From Roseateles subflavus (GTDB taxonomy: Bacteria > Pseudomonadota > Gammaproteobacteria > Burkholderiales > Burkholderiaceae_C): a stretch of DNA of 64,000 nt. The stretch is from positions 62,001 through 126,000 of the forward strand of contig NZ_JASVDS010000002.1 of NCBI RefSeq assembly GCF_030285365.1. Direction: 5' to 3'. Each line of letters starts with the position of its first letter. Position 1 is the stretch's first letter. The notes under the pieces are model-generated. The model had not been told where the DNA came from, did no database searches, and saw only the letters and a list, made by a program, of their open reading frames with translations. The position numbers and the translations under genes were made by a program. Of the stretch, positions 49,677 through 58,202 are shown piece by piece.

Positions 49677-51677
49677 ATGTTCAAGAAGATCCTGATCGCC
49701 AATCGCGGCGAAATCGCCTGCCGCGTCGCGGCGACTGCCCGTCGCCTGGGCGTGAAGACGGTGGCGGTCTACTCCGAGGCCGACGCCCGCGCGCGCCATG
49801 TGCAGGCCTGCGACGAGGGCGTGCTGATCGGCGGTCCTGCGCCCCGTGACTCCTACCTGCAATGGCAGCGCATCATCGAGGCGGCGAAGGCCACCGGCGC
49901 CGAGGCCGTCCATCCGGGCTATGGCTTCCTGTCGGAAAACGAAGACTTTGCCCAGGCCTGCGCGGCCGCCGGCCTCGTGTTCATCGGCCCGCCGGCCTCG
50001 GCCATCCTGGCCATGGGCCTCAAGGCCGAGTCCAAGCGCCTGATGGAGAAGGCCGGCGTGCCGCTGGTCCCCGGCTACCATGGCGCGGACCAGGACCCGG
50101 CCCTGCTGAAGAAGGAAGCCGACCGCATCGGCTATCCCGTGCTGATCAAGGCCAGCGCGGGCGGCGGCGGCAAGGGCATGCGTGCGGTGTATGCGGCCGA
50201 GGAGTTCGAGGCCGCGCTGGCTTCCTGCAAGCGCGAGGCCATCAACAGCTTCGGGGATGACGCCGTGCTGATCGAGCGTTATGTGCAGAAGCCGCGCCAC
50301 ATCGAGATCCAGGTCTTCGGCGACACGCAGGGCGACTGCGTCTACCTCTTCGAGCGTGACTGCTCGGTGCAGCGCCGTCACCAGAAGGTGCTGGAGGAGG
50401 CCCCGGCGCCCGGCATGACCGAGGCTCGCCGCCGCGAGATGGGCGAGGCGGCCGTGGCCGCGGCCAAGGCGGTGGGCTACGTGGGTGCCGGCACGGTCGA
50501 GTTCATCGCCGAGCAGGATGGGCGTTTCTACTTCATGGAGATGAACACCCGCCTGCAGGTGGAGCATCCCGTCACGGAAGCGATCACCGGCCAGGATCTG
50601 GTCGAGTGGCAGCTCCGCGTGGCCGCCGGCGAGCCGCTGCCGCTGAAGCAGCACGAGTTGCGCATGCACGGCCATGCCATCGAGGCCCGCATCTGCGCCG
50701 AGAACCCGGAAGCCGGCTTCCTGCCCGCCACCGGCCGCCTCGGGGTGGCCCGCTGGCCCGCCCACGTGAAGTTCCAGCGCGGTGACGTCCGCATCGATTC
50801 CGGGGTCGACGAGGGCGACGAGATCAGCCCCTTCTACGACTCCATGGTCGCCAAGCTGATTGTCTGGGGCGAGACGCGCGAACAGGCCCTGGCCCGCCTG
50901 GACGCCAGCCTGCGCGACACCCACATCGTCGGCCTGCAGACCAACGTCGCCTTCCTGCGCCGCTGTGCGGCCACGGCCTCCTTCGCGGGGGCGGACCTCG
51001 ACACTGCGCTGATCGAACGCGAGAAGGCCGCCCTGTTCGGCCAGCCCGGCCTGCCCCTGCGCGTGGCCGCTGCGGCGGTCGTCGCGCACACGCTGGCCGA
51101 GGAAGCCGCCACGGTGGGCAGCGACCCCTGGAGTCGCCGCGACGGCTGGCGCCTTTTCGGCGCCTCGGCACGCCGCTTCGATCTGGCCGAGGGCGAGGCG
51201 CATCACGAGGTGCTGCTGTCCCGCCACCACCAGGGCGGCATGGCACTGACGGTCGCGGGCGAGGCGATGGCCTTTGCCGTGCGTTCCACCGGCACCGAGC
51301 AGCACGAGCTGCTGCTGGGCGAGGGCCTGGGCCAGCAGCGCGTGACGGTCCGGACCTACAAGCAGGGCGAGCAGGTGGCGGTGTTCGCCGATGCCGGCTC
51401 CGCCTTGATGACCGAGGTCGACGTCATCGCCCACGCCGGTGAAGGGCAGGGCGAGGGGGGCCGCCTGACGGCGCCCATGCCGGGCAAGCTGGTGGCCTTC
51501 CTGGCCCAGGCCGGCGATACCGTCACCAAAGGCCAGCCGCTGGCCGTGATGGAGGCCATGAAGATGGAGCACACCATCACCGCACCGCGTGATGGCGTCG
51601 TGGCCGAGCTGCTGTTCGCCGTCGGCGATCAGGTGGGGGATGGCGCCGAGCTGCTGAAGCTCAAGGCCGCCGAATAA
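49677..51677 (+). CDS. liuD: Methylcrotonyl-CoA carboxylase alpha subunit (biotin carboxylase/carrier)
   Basis: 666 aa. It has a biotin carboxylase N-terminus (ILIANRGEIACRVAATARRLG), ATP-grasp KASAGGGGKGMR, MEMNTRLQVEHPVTE, a BT domain (about 460-580) and a C-terminal biotinyl domain with AMKMEHTI, the Lys that carries biotin. The length fits MccA/LiuD and not PccA-fused or acetyl-CoA forms. It works with LiuB (41895). The gene lies 225 bp after bioB and 19 bp before liuE; GGAG precedes the ATG. Confidence 0.93.
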   Translation: MFKKILIANRGEIACRVAATARRLGVKTVAVYSEADARARHVQACDEGVLIGGPAPRDSYLQWQRIIEAAKATGAEAVHPGYGFLSENEDFAQACAAAGLVFIGPPASAILAMGLKAESKRLMEKAGVPLVPGYHGADQDPALLKKEADRIGYPVLIKASAGGGGKGMRAVYAAEEFEAALASCKREAINSFGDDAVLIERYVQKPRHIEIQVFGDTQGDCVYLFERDCSVQRRHQKVLEEAPAPGMTEARRREMGEAAVAAAKAVGYVGAGTVEFIAEQDGRFYFMEMNTRLQVEHPVTEAITGQDLVEWQLRVAAGEPLPLKQHELRMHGHAIEARICAENPEAGFLPATGRLGVARWPAHVKFQRGDVRIDSGVDEGDEISPFYDSMVAKLIVWGETREQALARLDASLRDTHIVGLQTNVAFLRRCAATASFAGADLDTALIEREKAALFGQPGLPLRVAAAAVVAHTLAEEAATVGSDPWSRRDGWRLFGASARRFDLAEGEAHHEVLLSRHHQGGMALTVAGEAMAFAVRSTGTEQHELLLGEGLGQQRVTVRTYKQGEQVAVFADAGSALMTEVDVIAHAGEGQGEGGRLTAPMPGKLVAFLAQAGDTVTKGQPLAVMEAMKMEHTITAPRDGVVAELLFAVGDQVGDGAELLKLKAAE

Positions 51678-51696
51678 GTCTGCAAAGGAGTCCTTC

Positions 51697-52608
51697 ATGA
51701 GCACCCTGCCTCACCGCGTCACCCTGGTCGATGTGGGCCCACGCGACGGCCTGCAGAACGAGAAGCAGCCCGTCGCCACCGAGCACAAGGCCCGTCTTGT
51801 GGCGATGCTGCAGGACGCCGGCCTGAAGAACATCGAGGTCACCAGCTTCGTCAGCCCCAAGTGGGTGCCGCAGATGGGCGACAACACCGCGGTGATGGCT
51901 GCCATCGAACGCCGCCCCGGTGTTCGCTACAGCGTGCTGACGCCCAACATGAAAGGGCTGGAGTCGGCCCTGCCGACAAAGCCGGATGAAATCGTCGTCT
52001 TCGGCGCGGCCTCCGAAGCCTTCAGCCAGAAGAACATCAACTGCAGCGTGGCCGAGAGCATCGAGCGCTTCGCGCCGGTGGTCGAGGCGGCGCACGCTGC
52101 CGGCCTCAAGGTGCGCGGCGCGCTGTCCTGCGCTGTCGGTTGCCCCTACGAAGGGGACATCTCGCCTGACCAGGTCGAGCGCGTGGTCTTGCTGATGAAG
52201 GGCATCGGCGTGGATCACCTGGGCGTCGCCGACACCATCGGCGTGGGCACGCCCCGCCGCATCCAGGCCGCCATGGAGCGCGCGCTGAAGCACTACCCGC
52301 TGCATGAGGTCAGCGGCCACTTCCACGACACCTACGGCCAGGCGCTGTCCAACATCTACGCCTGCCTGGAGATGGGCATCCATACCTTCGACACCAGCGT
52401 CGCGGGTCTGGGCGGCTGCCCCTACGCCAAGGGCGCCACGGGCAATGTGGCCACCGAGGACGTGGTCTTCCTGCTGAATGGCCTGGGCATCGAGACCGGC
52501 ATCGACCTGGACCGTCTGGTCGATGCCGGTGCCTTCATCTCGGAGCAGCTCGGCCGTCCGCCGGTGTCCCGCGTGGCCCGGGCCTTGCTGGCCAAGCGGC
52601 AGGGCTGA
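51697..52608 (+). CDS. liuE: Hydroxymethylglutaryl-CoA lyase
   Basis: 303 aa TIM-barrel lyase: VTLVDVGPRDGLQNEKQPV at the N-terminus, EVTSFVSPKWVPQMGDN, metal-binding HFHDTYGQAL and the HMG-CoA lyase signature SVAGLGGCPYAKGATGN with its active-site Cys. It splits HMG-CoA into acetyl-CoA and acetoacetate, ending leucine breakdown. AAAGGAG precedes the ATG. It is the last gene of the operon; no clear terminator follows. Confidence 0.95.
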   Translation: MSTLPHRVTLVDVGPRDGLQNEKQPVATEHKARLVAMLQDAGLKNIEVTSFVSPKWVPQMGDNTAVMAAIERRPGVRYSVLTPNMKGLESALPTKPDEIVVFGAASEAFSQKNINCSVAESIERFAPVVEAAHAAGLKVRGALSCAVGCPYEGDISPDQVERVVLLMKGIGVDHLGVADTIGVGTPRRIQAAMERALKHYPLHEVSGHFHDTYGQALSNIYACLEMGIHTFDTSVAGLGGCPYAKGATGNVATEDVVFLLNGLGIETGIDLDRLVDAGAFISEQLGRPPVSRVARALLAKRQG

Positions 52609-53098
52609 CGCTCCCCCAGGCGGCTCAGTGCTCCGGCTCAGTGAGCCAGTTCAGCGAGGCGGTTCAGCGAGCCCATCCGGCACATCCGTTCCGCCATCCC
52701 ATCCCGCAAGCTGCGCTGTGCCGCCGGTTCCTCCGCAGGCCCGCTGCGCGCGTTGCGCGGACGGCGTGCCGGGGCCATGGCACGGCGCCAGCGTCGCCCA
52801 TGGCCCGAGGTGAGCAACCCTGTCGAAGCGATTGAAGCCGCGAGCCGTGCGAGCCGGGCGGACCATGCGTCTCGGGCGTGGCGTGCGAGGAGGGGGCATG
52901 GAGGGCCGGATGGGGCCCAGAGAGCCGGCCCGAGGCGGGCTCGAGTGCGGGCTCGAGTGACCGCTGGCGTGGCCGCTGGAGTGGCAACTGGAGTGGCAAC
53001 TGGAGTGCGGGGGCCTGTGCAGACCGACAAGTGCAGGCCGACAAGTGCAGGCCGGCAGACGTGGCGCGCGTCGTCGAGCGGCAGAACGAGCGCTGGCC
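52609..53098. repeat. Intergenic region with several unrelated short tandem repeats
   Basis: 490 bp without a supported gene. It holds 14-base units around 52621-52672 (CGGCTCAGTGAGCC / CGGTTCAGCGAGCC). GCGGGCTCGAGT occurs twice (52935-52958), GTGGCAACTGGA twice plus a diverged copy (52969-53004), and CCGACAAGTGCAGG twice (53024-53051). No terminator for liuE is visible. Confidence 0.7.
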
Positions 53099-54052
53099 TC
53101 AGGCCATGGCCGAGGCCAGCCCCAGCTCCTCCAGGACCCGCTGCCTGAAGCGCTCCGAGCGCTCGTCCCCGGCGCGCTCGCGCAGGTGCTGTGCGGCGAC
53201 TTCGATCCACAGCAGCAGGCCCTCCTCGTTGTCAATGTGGCGGGCGAGGGCGCGCAGATCGCCATCCTGGCCCGCGAGCATGCGGGCGACGAGATCCAGC
53301 GCATAGACCTTCGCGCGCAGCAGGCGACGCGCCTGAGCACCCGCGGCCTCCTGCGCGGCGATGAGTGCCAGCCGTGCCTGCTCGTGTCCCGACGCCGCCA
53401 GGGCGCTGGCCTCGGCCCCCGGACTCCCTACCCCAGGCGCAAGCCCCTGTGGCGACACGCCCGCGGCTGGCCTCGGCTCGCCGCTCCGCGCGGCCGGCGT
53501 CCCCGCAGATAGGGATGCTGATGCCGACACCGACACCGATGGCGACATCGATGCCGCCGGGGATGGCGCAGGGTCCCGCGCTGCCCGGCTGGCCGCGGAC
53601 GTCGCGGACGCCGGGGGCTCCGGTGAACGACCCTTGCGCGGGTCCGGCAAGGCCTGCGCCTTCGGGGCAAGCGGTCCCGCGTGAGACGCCGCCCTTGCGC
53701 CTGTGCCGGGCGCGGTGGTGAGTGCGGCGTTCGAGGTGCCGGCGGCGCTCGAGGCTTTCGCAGCACTCGCAGCATTCGAGGCACTCGCAGCGCTCGCAGC
53801 GCCGGTGCGCCCCTGGGTCACCGTGACTTCGTCGGCGCCGGTCGAGTCAGCCGGCACCGGCGCGATCAGGCCACGGCCATAGAGCGTCTCCACCACCGCC
53901 GGGTCGAGCCCGAGGTTGCGAGCCAGCTCGCGCAACTGGGGCAGATCGCGGCGGCCATCCACGGTGATCAACAGCATGCGCTCGCCGGCGGGCAGGTCGC
54001 GGCGGGGGCTGCGCAGCAGCTCTCGGGCAAGGTCCGTCTTTTGCAGTTTCAT
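53099..54052 (-). CDS. Hypothetical protein with conserved ends and Ala/Ser-rich linker
   Basis: 317 aa. The N-terminal 65 residues (RELLRSPRRDLPAGERMLLI, PQLRELARNLGLD, VVETLYGRGLI) resemble a small winged-helix-type domain seen in uncharacterised Burkholderiales proteins. Residues about 75-215 are low-complexity Ala/Ser/Pro with repeats such as ASASNAASAAKASSAA. The C-terminal 95 residues are helical (AQARRLLRAKVYALDLVARM ... RQRVLEELGLASAMA). There is no signal peptide, so it is probably cytoplasmic. No function is assigned. The frame is open upstream to 54730, but the family-like sequence starts at 54052. Confidence 0.65.
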   Translation of the reverse strand: MKLQKTDLARELLRSPRRDLPAGERMLLITVDGRRDLPQLRELARNLGLDPAVVETLYGRGLIAPVPADSTGADEVTVTQGRTGAASAASASNAASAAKASSAAGTSNAALTTAPGTGARAASHAGPLAPKAQALPDPRKGRSPEPPASATSAASRAARDPAPSPAASMSPSVSVSASASLSAGTPAARSGEPRPAAGVSPQGLAPGVGSPGAEASALAASGHEQARLALIAAQEAAGAQARRLLRAKVYALDLVARMLAGQDGDLRALARHIDNEEGLLLWIEVAAQHLRERAGDERSERFRQRVLEELGLASAMA

Positions 54053-54159
54053 GGGCGCATTCCAAGGGGGTGCCGCAGGCGATCCCGTGAACTGCGGATC
54101 GTTCGAGCCCCGCATCTTGCGGCGGGACTTTGATGCCGTCATGACAAGGGCCGTGCCGT

Positions 54160-54609
54160 TCAGGCGGGATCCCGCACGCGCTCGCAGAACCACCACAGAT
54201 GGCCGTCGAGATCGAGCGCCCCGTAGCAGCGGTCGGCCCAGTAGCCGGGGCCGTAGTCCTGCACGGCGGGCTCCATCACGATGCGGGCGCCCTCGGCGCG
54301 TGCCCGGGCGCAATGGGCCTCGGCGTCGTCCACATAGACCATCAGCGCCTGGGTGTTGGTGCCATCGCAGGCGAGCGGGCTGCGCAAGGGAATGCCGAAG
54401 CGCTGCGTGCGGTCGGCACGCCCCTCGCCGACCATGATCAGCCCTTCGCCGTAGCTGAGCTGGCTGTGCAGCACCGTGCCATCGGGGCCGTCCACCTTGA
54501 GCTGCACGGTGAAGCCGAAGGCCCGGACGAGCCAGGCGATGGCGGTGTTGGCATCGTTGTAGAAGAGGCTGCTGGCGATGCGGGGCCAGCCTTGGGGAGG
54601 CGCTTTCAT
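54160..54609 (-). CDS. VOC-superfamily (glyoxalase/PhnB-like) protein
   Basis: 149 aa. ASSLFYNDANTAIAWLVRAFGF is the first beta-alpha-beta module, and GYWADRCYGALDLDGHLWWF is the second with the usual DPDGH-like end. Members include dioxygenases, glyoxalases and resistance proteins, and the metal ligands are only partly conserved. No substrate can be assigned. It is a single gene between the low-complexity protein and the divergent peptidase-like gene. Confidence 0.85.
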   Translation of the reverse strand: MKAPPQGWPRIASSLFYNDANTAIAWLVRAFGFTVQLKVDGPDGTVLHSQLSYGEGLIMVGEGRADRTQRFGIPLRSPLACDGTNTQALMVYVDDAEAHCARARAEGARIVMEPAVQDYGPGYWADRCYGALDLDGHLWWFCERVRDPA

Positions 54610-54781
54610 CGGGGTTCCTTGAGGCTTCTTGCGGGAGTGCGCAGATTAGGCGCGATGCCGTCCACTGTCGTCCCGAGAATGAATGAACTAGGGAGAGGCC
54701 CTTGTCCTGGCGCGGGAACGCCCGCAACAATGCGCCGTTTGACGCATTTCAACGCACTTTGAAGCACGGGGAGTTCACTGC

Positions 54782-56293
54782 ATGGACAAGCTGATCCTGC
54801 GCCATGGCGCCGCCCTGACGGGCAAGTACGGCAAGGCCGGGTTGGGCCGCATCGACGCGGCGCTCAAGGCGCTCGTGACGGCGGACCGCCGCCGCGGCAT
54901 CGCCACGCAGGTGCTGAGCGTGGACGACGCGGCGGCCATGAAGCGGCTCGGCCTGGCCGCGGTGCCGCGCTCCGACCCGAAAGCGCTGAAGGCCGCGATC
55001 GACGGCCTCGCGACGGCGCTGGCGCCCCACTACTTCCTGCTGCTGGGGGCGCAGGATGTGCTGCCCTTCGTGCCGCTCGTCAATCCGGCCTTCACCGGCG
55101 ACGACGGGGACTGCGACAAGACGGTCCCCAGCGATCTGCCCTATGCCTGCGAGGCGCCCTACAGCACCGACGCGGCGCGCTTCCAGGGCCCCAGCCGGGT
55201 GGTGGGGCGGCTGCCCGACGTGCCGGGCGCGACGACGCCGGACCTGCTGCTGCAGCTCATCCATGCCGCCGCGCGTGCCAAGCCGCTGGATCGCGCCCTG
55301 TTCCAGCAAAGCTTCGGTCTCAGCGCCGCCGAGTGGCAGGCCTCCACGCGCCTGAGCCTGAGCAATCTCTTCGGTCAGGCCGATCAGCTGAAGCTGGCGC
55401 CGCCGGAAGGCCCGCGCTGGAGCAAGGCCGAGCTCGCGCCGCGCGTGCACTTCATCAACTGCCATGGCGGCGACACCAGCCCCGAGTACCTCGGGCAGCA
55501 GGGCGACGACTATCCGGTGGCGCACCGGGCCAGCCACTTGCGCGGCCGTGTCAGTGCGGGCACGGTGATTGCCGCGGAGTGCTGCTATGGCGCGCAGCTC
55601 TACGACCCCAACGACGCAGGAGGCCACCTGGGCATCGCCCTGAGCTATCTGGCCGATGGTGCGTGGGGCTTCTTCGGCAGCACCACCATTGCCTACGGCC
55701 CGAGCGAGGGCAATGGCTCGGCCGACCTCGTCTGCCAGTACTTCCTGCAGCGCGTGCTCGCGGGCGCCTCGCTGGGCCGTGCGGCGCTGGAGGCCCGGCA
55801 GAAGTTCGCGGGTGAGCGCACGCACCTGGATCCCGTGGACCTCAAGACCCTGGCGCAGTTCTACCTGCTGGGCGATCCGTCCGTGCAGCCCGTGGGCTTC
55901 ATCGGCCATGCCCTCACGAAGACGAAGGCGTTCAAGACCGCCTTCTCCAAGGTGCAGGACCGCGGCGTGCGTGGCCTGCGACGCGAACGCCTGGAGCGCG
56001 AGGGCCTGAACCTCGGCCGTTCGCTGCCGCTGCTGCGGCCCAGCGAGCAAGCCGCCGCCGCGCCGGTCGAGAAGGTGCTGCGCTCGATGGCGAAGGAGAG
56101 TGGCCTCGACCTCAAGGCCGCGCAGCGACGCAGCTACGTCCTGCAGGCCAGCCGGCTTGGGCCGAAGATCCCGCCGCGCAGCATTCACGTGCTGAAGGGC
56201 CGCAAGCTCAACGGCCAGCTGGTGACGCTGGTGGCCACCGAGCAGGATGGCGAGCTGCTGCACGTGCGCCGCCTGCATGCCCGCGGGGCCTGA
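54782..56293 (+). CDS. Putative clan-CD (caspase/gingipain C25-like) cysteine peptidase
   Basis: 503 aa without signal peptide. Three hydrophobic strands are visible: YFLLLGAQDVLPFVPLV (about 83-99), VHFINCHGGD and TVIAAECCYGA. The second and third end in His228-Gly and Cys267/268, a spacing of about 40 residues. That matches the clan-CD dyad (hydrophobic-H-G, hydrophobic-x-C) of caspases and gingipains. GAWGFFGSTTIAYGPSEGNG and FYLLGDPSVQPVG follow, as in C25-type domains. The C-terminal 120 residues are basic and helical. GGGGAG lies before the ATG. A small gene follows after 15 bp. The peptidase call is a motif-level inference; it could instead be an inactive C25-like scaffold. Confidence 0.6.
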   Translation: MDKLILRHGAALTGKYGKAGLGRIDAALKALVTADRRRGIATQVLSVDDAAAMKRLGLAAVPRSDPKALKAAIDGLATALAPHYFLLLGAQDVLPFVPLVNPAFTGDDGDCDKTVPSDLPYACEAPYSTDAARFQGPSRVVGRLPDVPGATTPDLLLQLIHAAARAKPLDRALFQQSFGLSAAEWQASTRLSLSNLFGQADQLKLAPPEGPRWSKAELAPRVHFINCHGGDTSPEYLGQQGDDYPVAHRASHLRGRVSAGTVIAAECCYGAQLYDPNDAGGHLGIALSYLADGAWGFFGSTTIAYGPSEGNGSADLVCQYFLQRVLAGASLGRAALEARQKFAGERTHLDPVDLKTLAQFYLLGDPSVQPVGFIGHALTKTKAFKTAFSKVQDRGVRGLRRERLEREGLNLGRSLPLLRPSEQAAAAPVEKVLRSMAKESGLDLKAAQRRSYVLQASRLGPKIPPRSIHVLKGRKLNGQLVTLVATEQDGELLHVRRLHARGA

Positions 56294-56308
56294 ACGGCGG
56301 GCGCCGGC

Positions 56309-56554
56309 ATGGGCCATCCTGTCAAGACCTGGACCGGCGTGATCGAGCGCCGCCACCTTGCCGCGGGCAGCAAGAGCGAACGGCAGGGCCTGGTGCTTCG
56401 CCTGGATGGGGGGCAGGTCTTGCCTGTGCGCCGTCTGGGCGGGAACGACTTCCGCGATGAGGTGCTGGAGGCCCTGCTCGGCCAGCGGCTCACCGTCCAG
56501 GCGCGCCAGCTGGACAGCGGCGTGCTGCAGATCGAGTCCTTTGCCTGCGGCTGA
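56309..56554 (+). CDS. Small hypothetical partner of the clan-CD-like protein
   Basis: 81 aa. It looks like a compact all-beta domain: KTWTGVIERRHLAAGSKSER, LVLRLDGGQVLPVRRLGGN, RLTVQARQLDSGVLQIESF. It has no signal peptide and no cysteine apart from one near the C-terminus (FACG). It starts 15 bp after the peptidase-like gene, so co-expression is likely. I do not recognise a family; substrate, inhibitor or adaptor roles are all open. Confidence 0.6.
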   Translation: MGHPVKTWTGVIERRHLAAGSKSERQGLVLRLDGGQVLPVRRLGGNDFRDEVLEALLGQRLTVQARQLDSGVLQIESFACG

Positions 56555-56699
56555 GTGCGCAGGGCCATGCTGCGCTGCGCCATAAGCGCGGCTAATAGGG
56601 GCCGAGATCCGTGAATGGCGCTTGCGGGGGGCCGGGCGGCGGTCGTACAACCCATGGCTTCAGAACCACGGCTCACGGGCCAAAACAAGGAGACAAGCC

Positions 56700-57815
56700 A
56701 TGCAGATCGGATGCCCGAAGGAAATCAAGAACCATGAGTACCGCGTCGGCCTGACGCCGGCCAGCGTGCGCGAGCTGACCAGCCGAGGTCACCGCGTGCT
56801 GGTGCAGACGCAGGCCGGCGCCGCCATCGGGCTGAGCGATGAGCAGTACGTCGCCGCCGGCGCCCAGATCGCGCCGGACGCCGCGACGGTCTTCGCCCAG
56901 AGCGACATGATCGTCAAGGTCAAGGAACCGCAGCCGCAGGAATGCGCGATGCTGCGCGAAGGCCAGATCCTCTACACCTACCTGCACCTGGCGCCGGATC
57001 CCGAGCAGACCGCGGCCCTGGTCAAGAGCGGCGCCATCTGCATCGCCTACGAGACCATCACCGGCCCGGGCGGCGGCCTGCCGCTGCTGGCCCCGATGAG
57101 CGAAGTGGCCGGCCGCATGTCCATCCAGGCGGGGGCGGCCCATCTCGAGAAGAGCAAGGGCGGCATGGGCGTGCTGCTGGGCGGCGTGCCCGGCGTGGCG
57201 CCCGCGCAGGTCACCATCATCGGCGCCGGCGTGGTCGGCACGCATGCGCTGCAGATGGCCGTGGGCCTGGGCGCCCGTGTCACGGTGCTCGACAAGAGTG
57301 TGGACCGCCTGCGCCAGCTGGACCTGGTTTTCGGCAATCGCATCACCACGCTGTACTCCAATGCCCAGAGCGTCGAGGAGTCCGTGCTGGCCGCCGATCT
57401 CGTCATCGGTGGCGTGCTGATCCCCGGTGCCGCGGCGCCGAAGCTGGTGACGCGCGACATGGTCTCGCGCATGAAGAAGGGCGCGGTCGTGGTGGACGTC
57501 GCCATCGACCAGGGCGGCTGCTTCGAGACCTCGCACGCCACGACGCACGCCGAACCCACCTTCCTGGTGGACGGCGTGGTGCACTACTGCGTCGCCAACA
57601 TGCCGGGGGCCGTGGCCCGCACCTCCACCTTTGCCCTGAACAACGCCACCATCGGCCATGCCGTGGCGCTGGCGGACAAGGGCTGGCGCCAGGCCCTCAA
57701 GGACAACGCCCACCTCAAGGCCGGCCTGAACGTGGCGCAGGGCCGGGTGACGTATGAGGCCGTGGCCCGCGACCTGGGCTACGACTACCTGGCCGCGGAT
57801 GCCCTGCTGCCCTGA
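56700..57815 (+). CDS. ald: Alanine dehydrogenase
   Basis: 371 aa, the standard length. [20 protein letters not shown] at the N-terminus, substrate-site KVKEPQ and YLHLAPD, NAD-binding [18 protein letters not shown], and [14 protein letters not shown]. It interconverts alanine and pyruvate with NAD+ and ammonia. AAGGAGA precedes the ATG at 56700. It is monocistronic with a terminator. Confidence 0.96.
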   Translation: MQIGCPKEIKNHEYRVGLTPASVRELTSRGHRVLVQTQAGAAIGLSDEQYVAAGAQIAPDAATVFAQSDMIVKVKEPQPQECAMLREGQILYTYLHLAPDPEQTAALVKSGAICIAYETITGPGGGLPLLAPMSEVAGRMSIQAGAAHLEKSKGGMGVLLGGVPGVAPAQVTIIGAGVVGTHALQMAVGLGARVTVLDKSVDRLRQLDLVFGNRITTLYSNAQSVEESVLAADLVIGGVLIPGAAAPKLVTRDMVSRMKKGAVVVDVAIDQGGCFETSHATTHAEPTFLVDGVVHYCVANMPGAVARTSTFALNNATIGHAVALADKGWRQALKDNAHLKAGLNVAQGRVTYEAVARDLGYDYLAADALLP

Positions 57816-57836
57816 GCAGCTTGTCTTTCCTTGCGC

Positions 57837-57860
57837 AAAGCCGGGTTCGCCCGGCTTTTC
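57837..57860 (+). terminator. Terminator after ald
   Basis: AAAGCCGGG-TTCG-CCCGGCTTTT: a 9-bp stem on a stable TTCG tetraloop. Confidence 0.9.
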
Positions 57861-58202
57861 TCATGGCGCCGGCGGCCGCCCTCGGCAGGACCCCGATGAA
57901 CAGGCGCCGGAGCCGCCGGACGCTGCTTCGGCGCGTTCCGGCATCAAGTGTGCAAGCCTGCACGAATCCCCGTCCCCCTGAATGGAGGGCAAGGGCGTCA
58001 GACTGCTCCGAACCCCCCCCGAGGCCGCCTATCATCGCGCCGCTGTTCAGACGTTTCTGATTGTTTCGGAGATGTCTTGACGGTGTCGCCCCTGCAGAAC
58101 ACGAGTTTCCGGCTCATGGACGCGGCGGGGGCGGCCTGGTCAATCAGGGGAGTCGCCGCTCGATCGAACGGGATCGGCGGGCGTGCAGAAGAGTCAACGG
58201 GT
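57861..58202 (+). other. Gap before the CelD-like acetyltransferase gene
   Basis: About 340 bp. The downstream frame is open from 57948, but the sequence before 58203 lacks the family's conserved start. A relatively AT-rich stretch (58047-58080, TTCAGACGTTTCTGATTG) is the likely promoter or leader region. I see no other gene. Confidence 0.45.

Noticed and set aside
53045-53512. Plus-strand open frame across the repeat-rich region
   Set aside because: It overlaps the better-supported minus-strand gene at 53099-54052 and has no start signal.
57948-58202. N-terminal extension of the acetyltransferase
   Set aside because: The frame is open but Arg/Gly/Pro-rich without family similarity; the ATG at 58203 is a more natural start.
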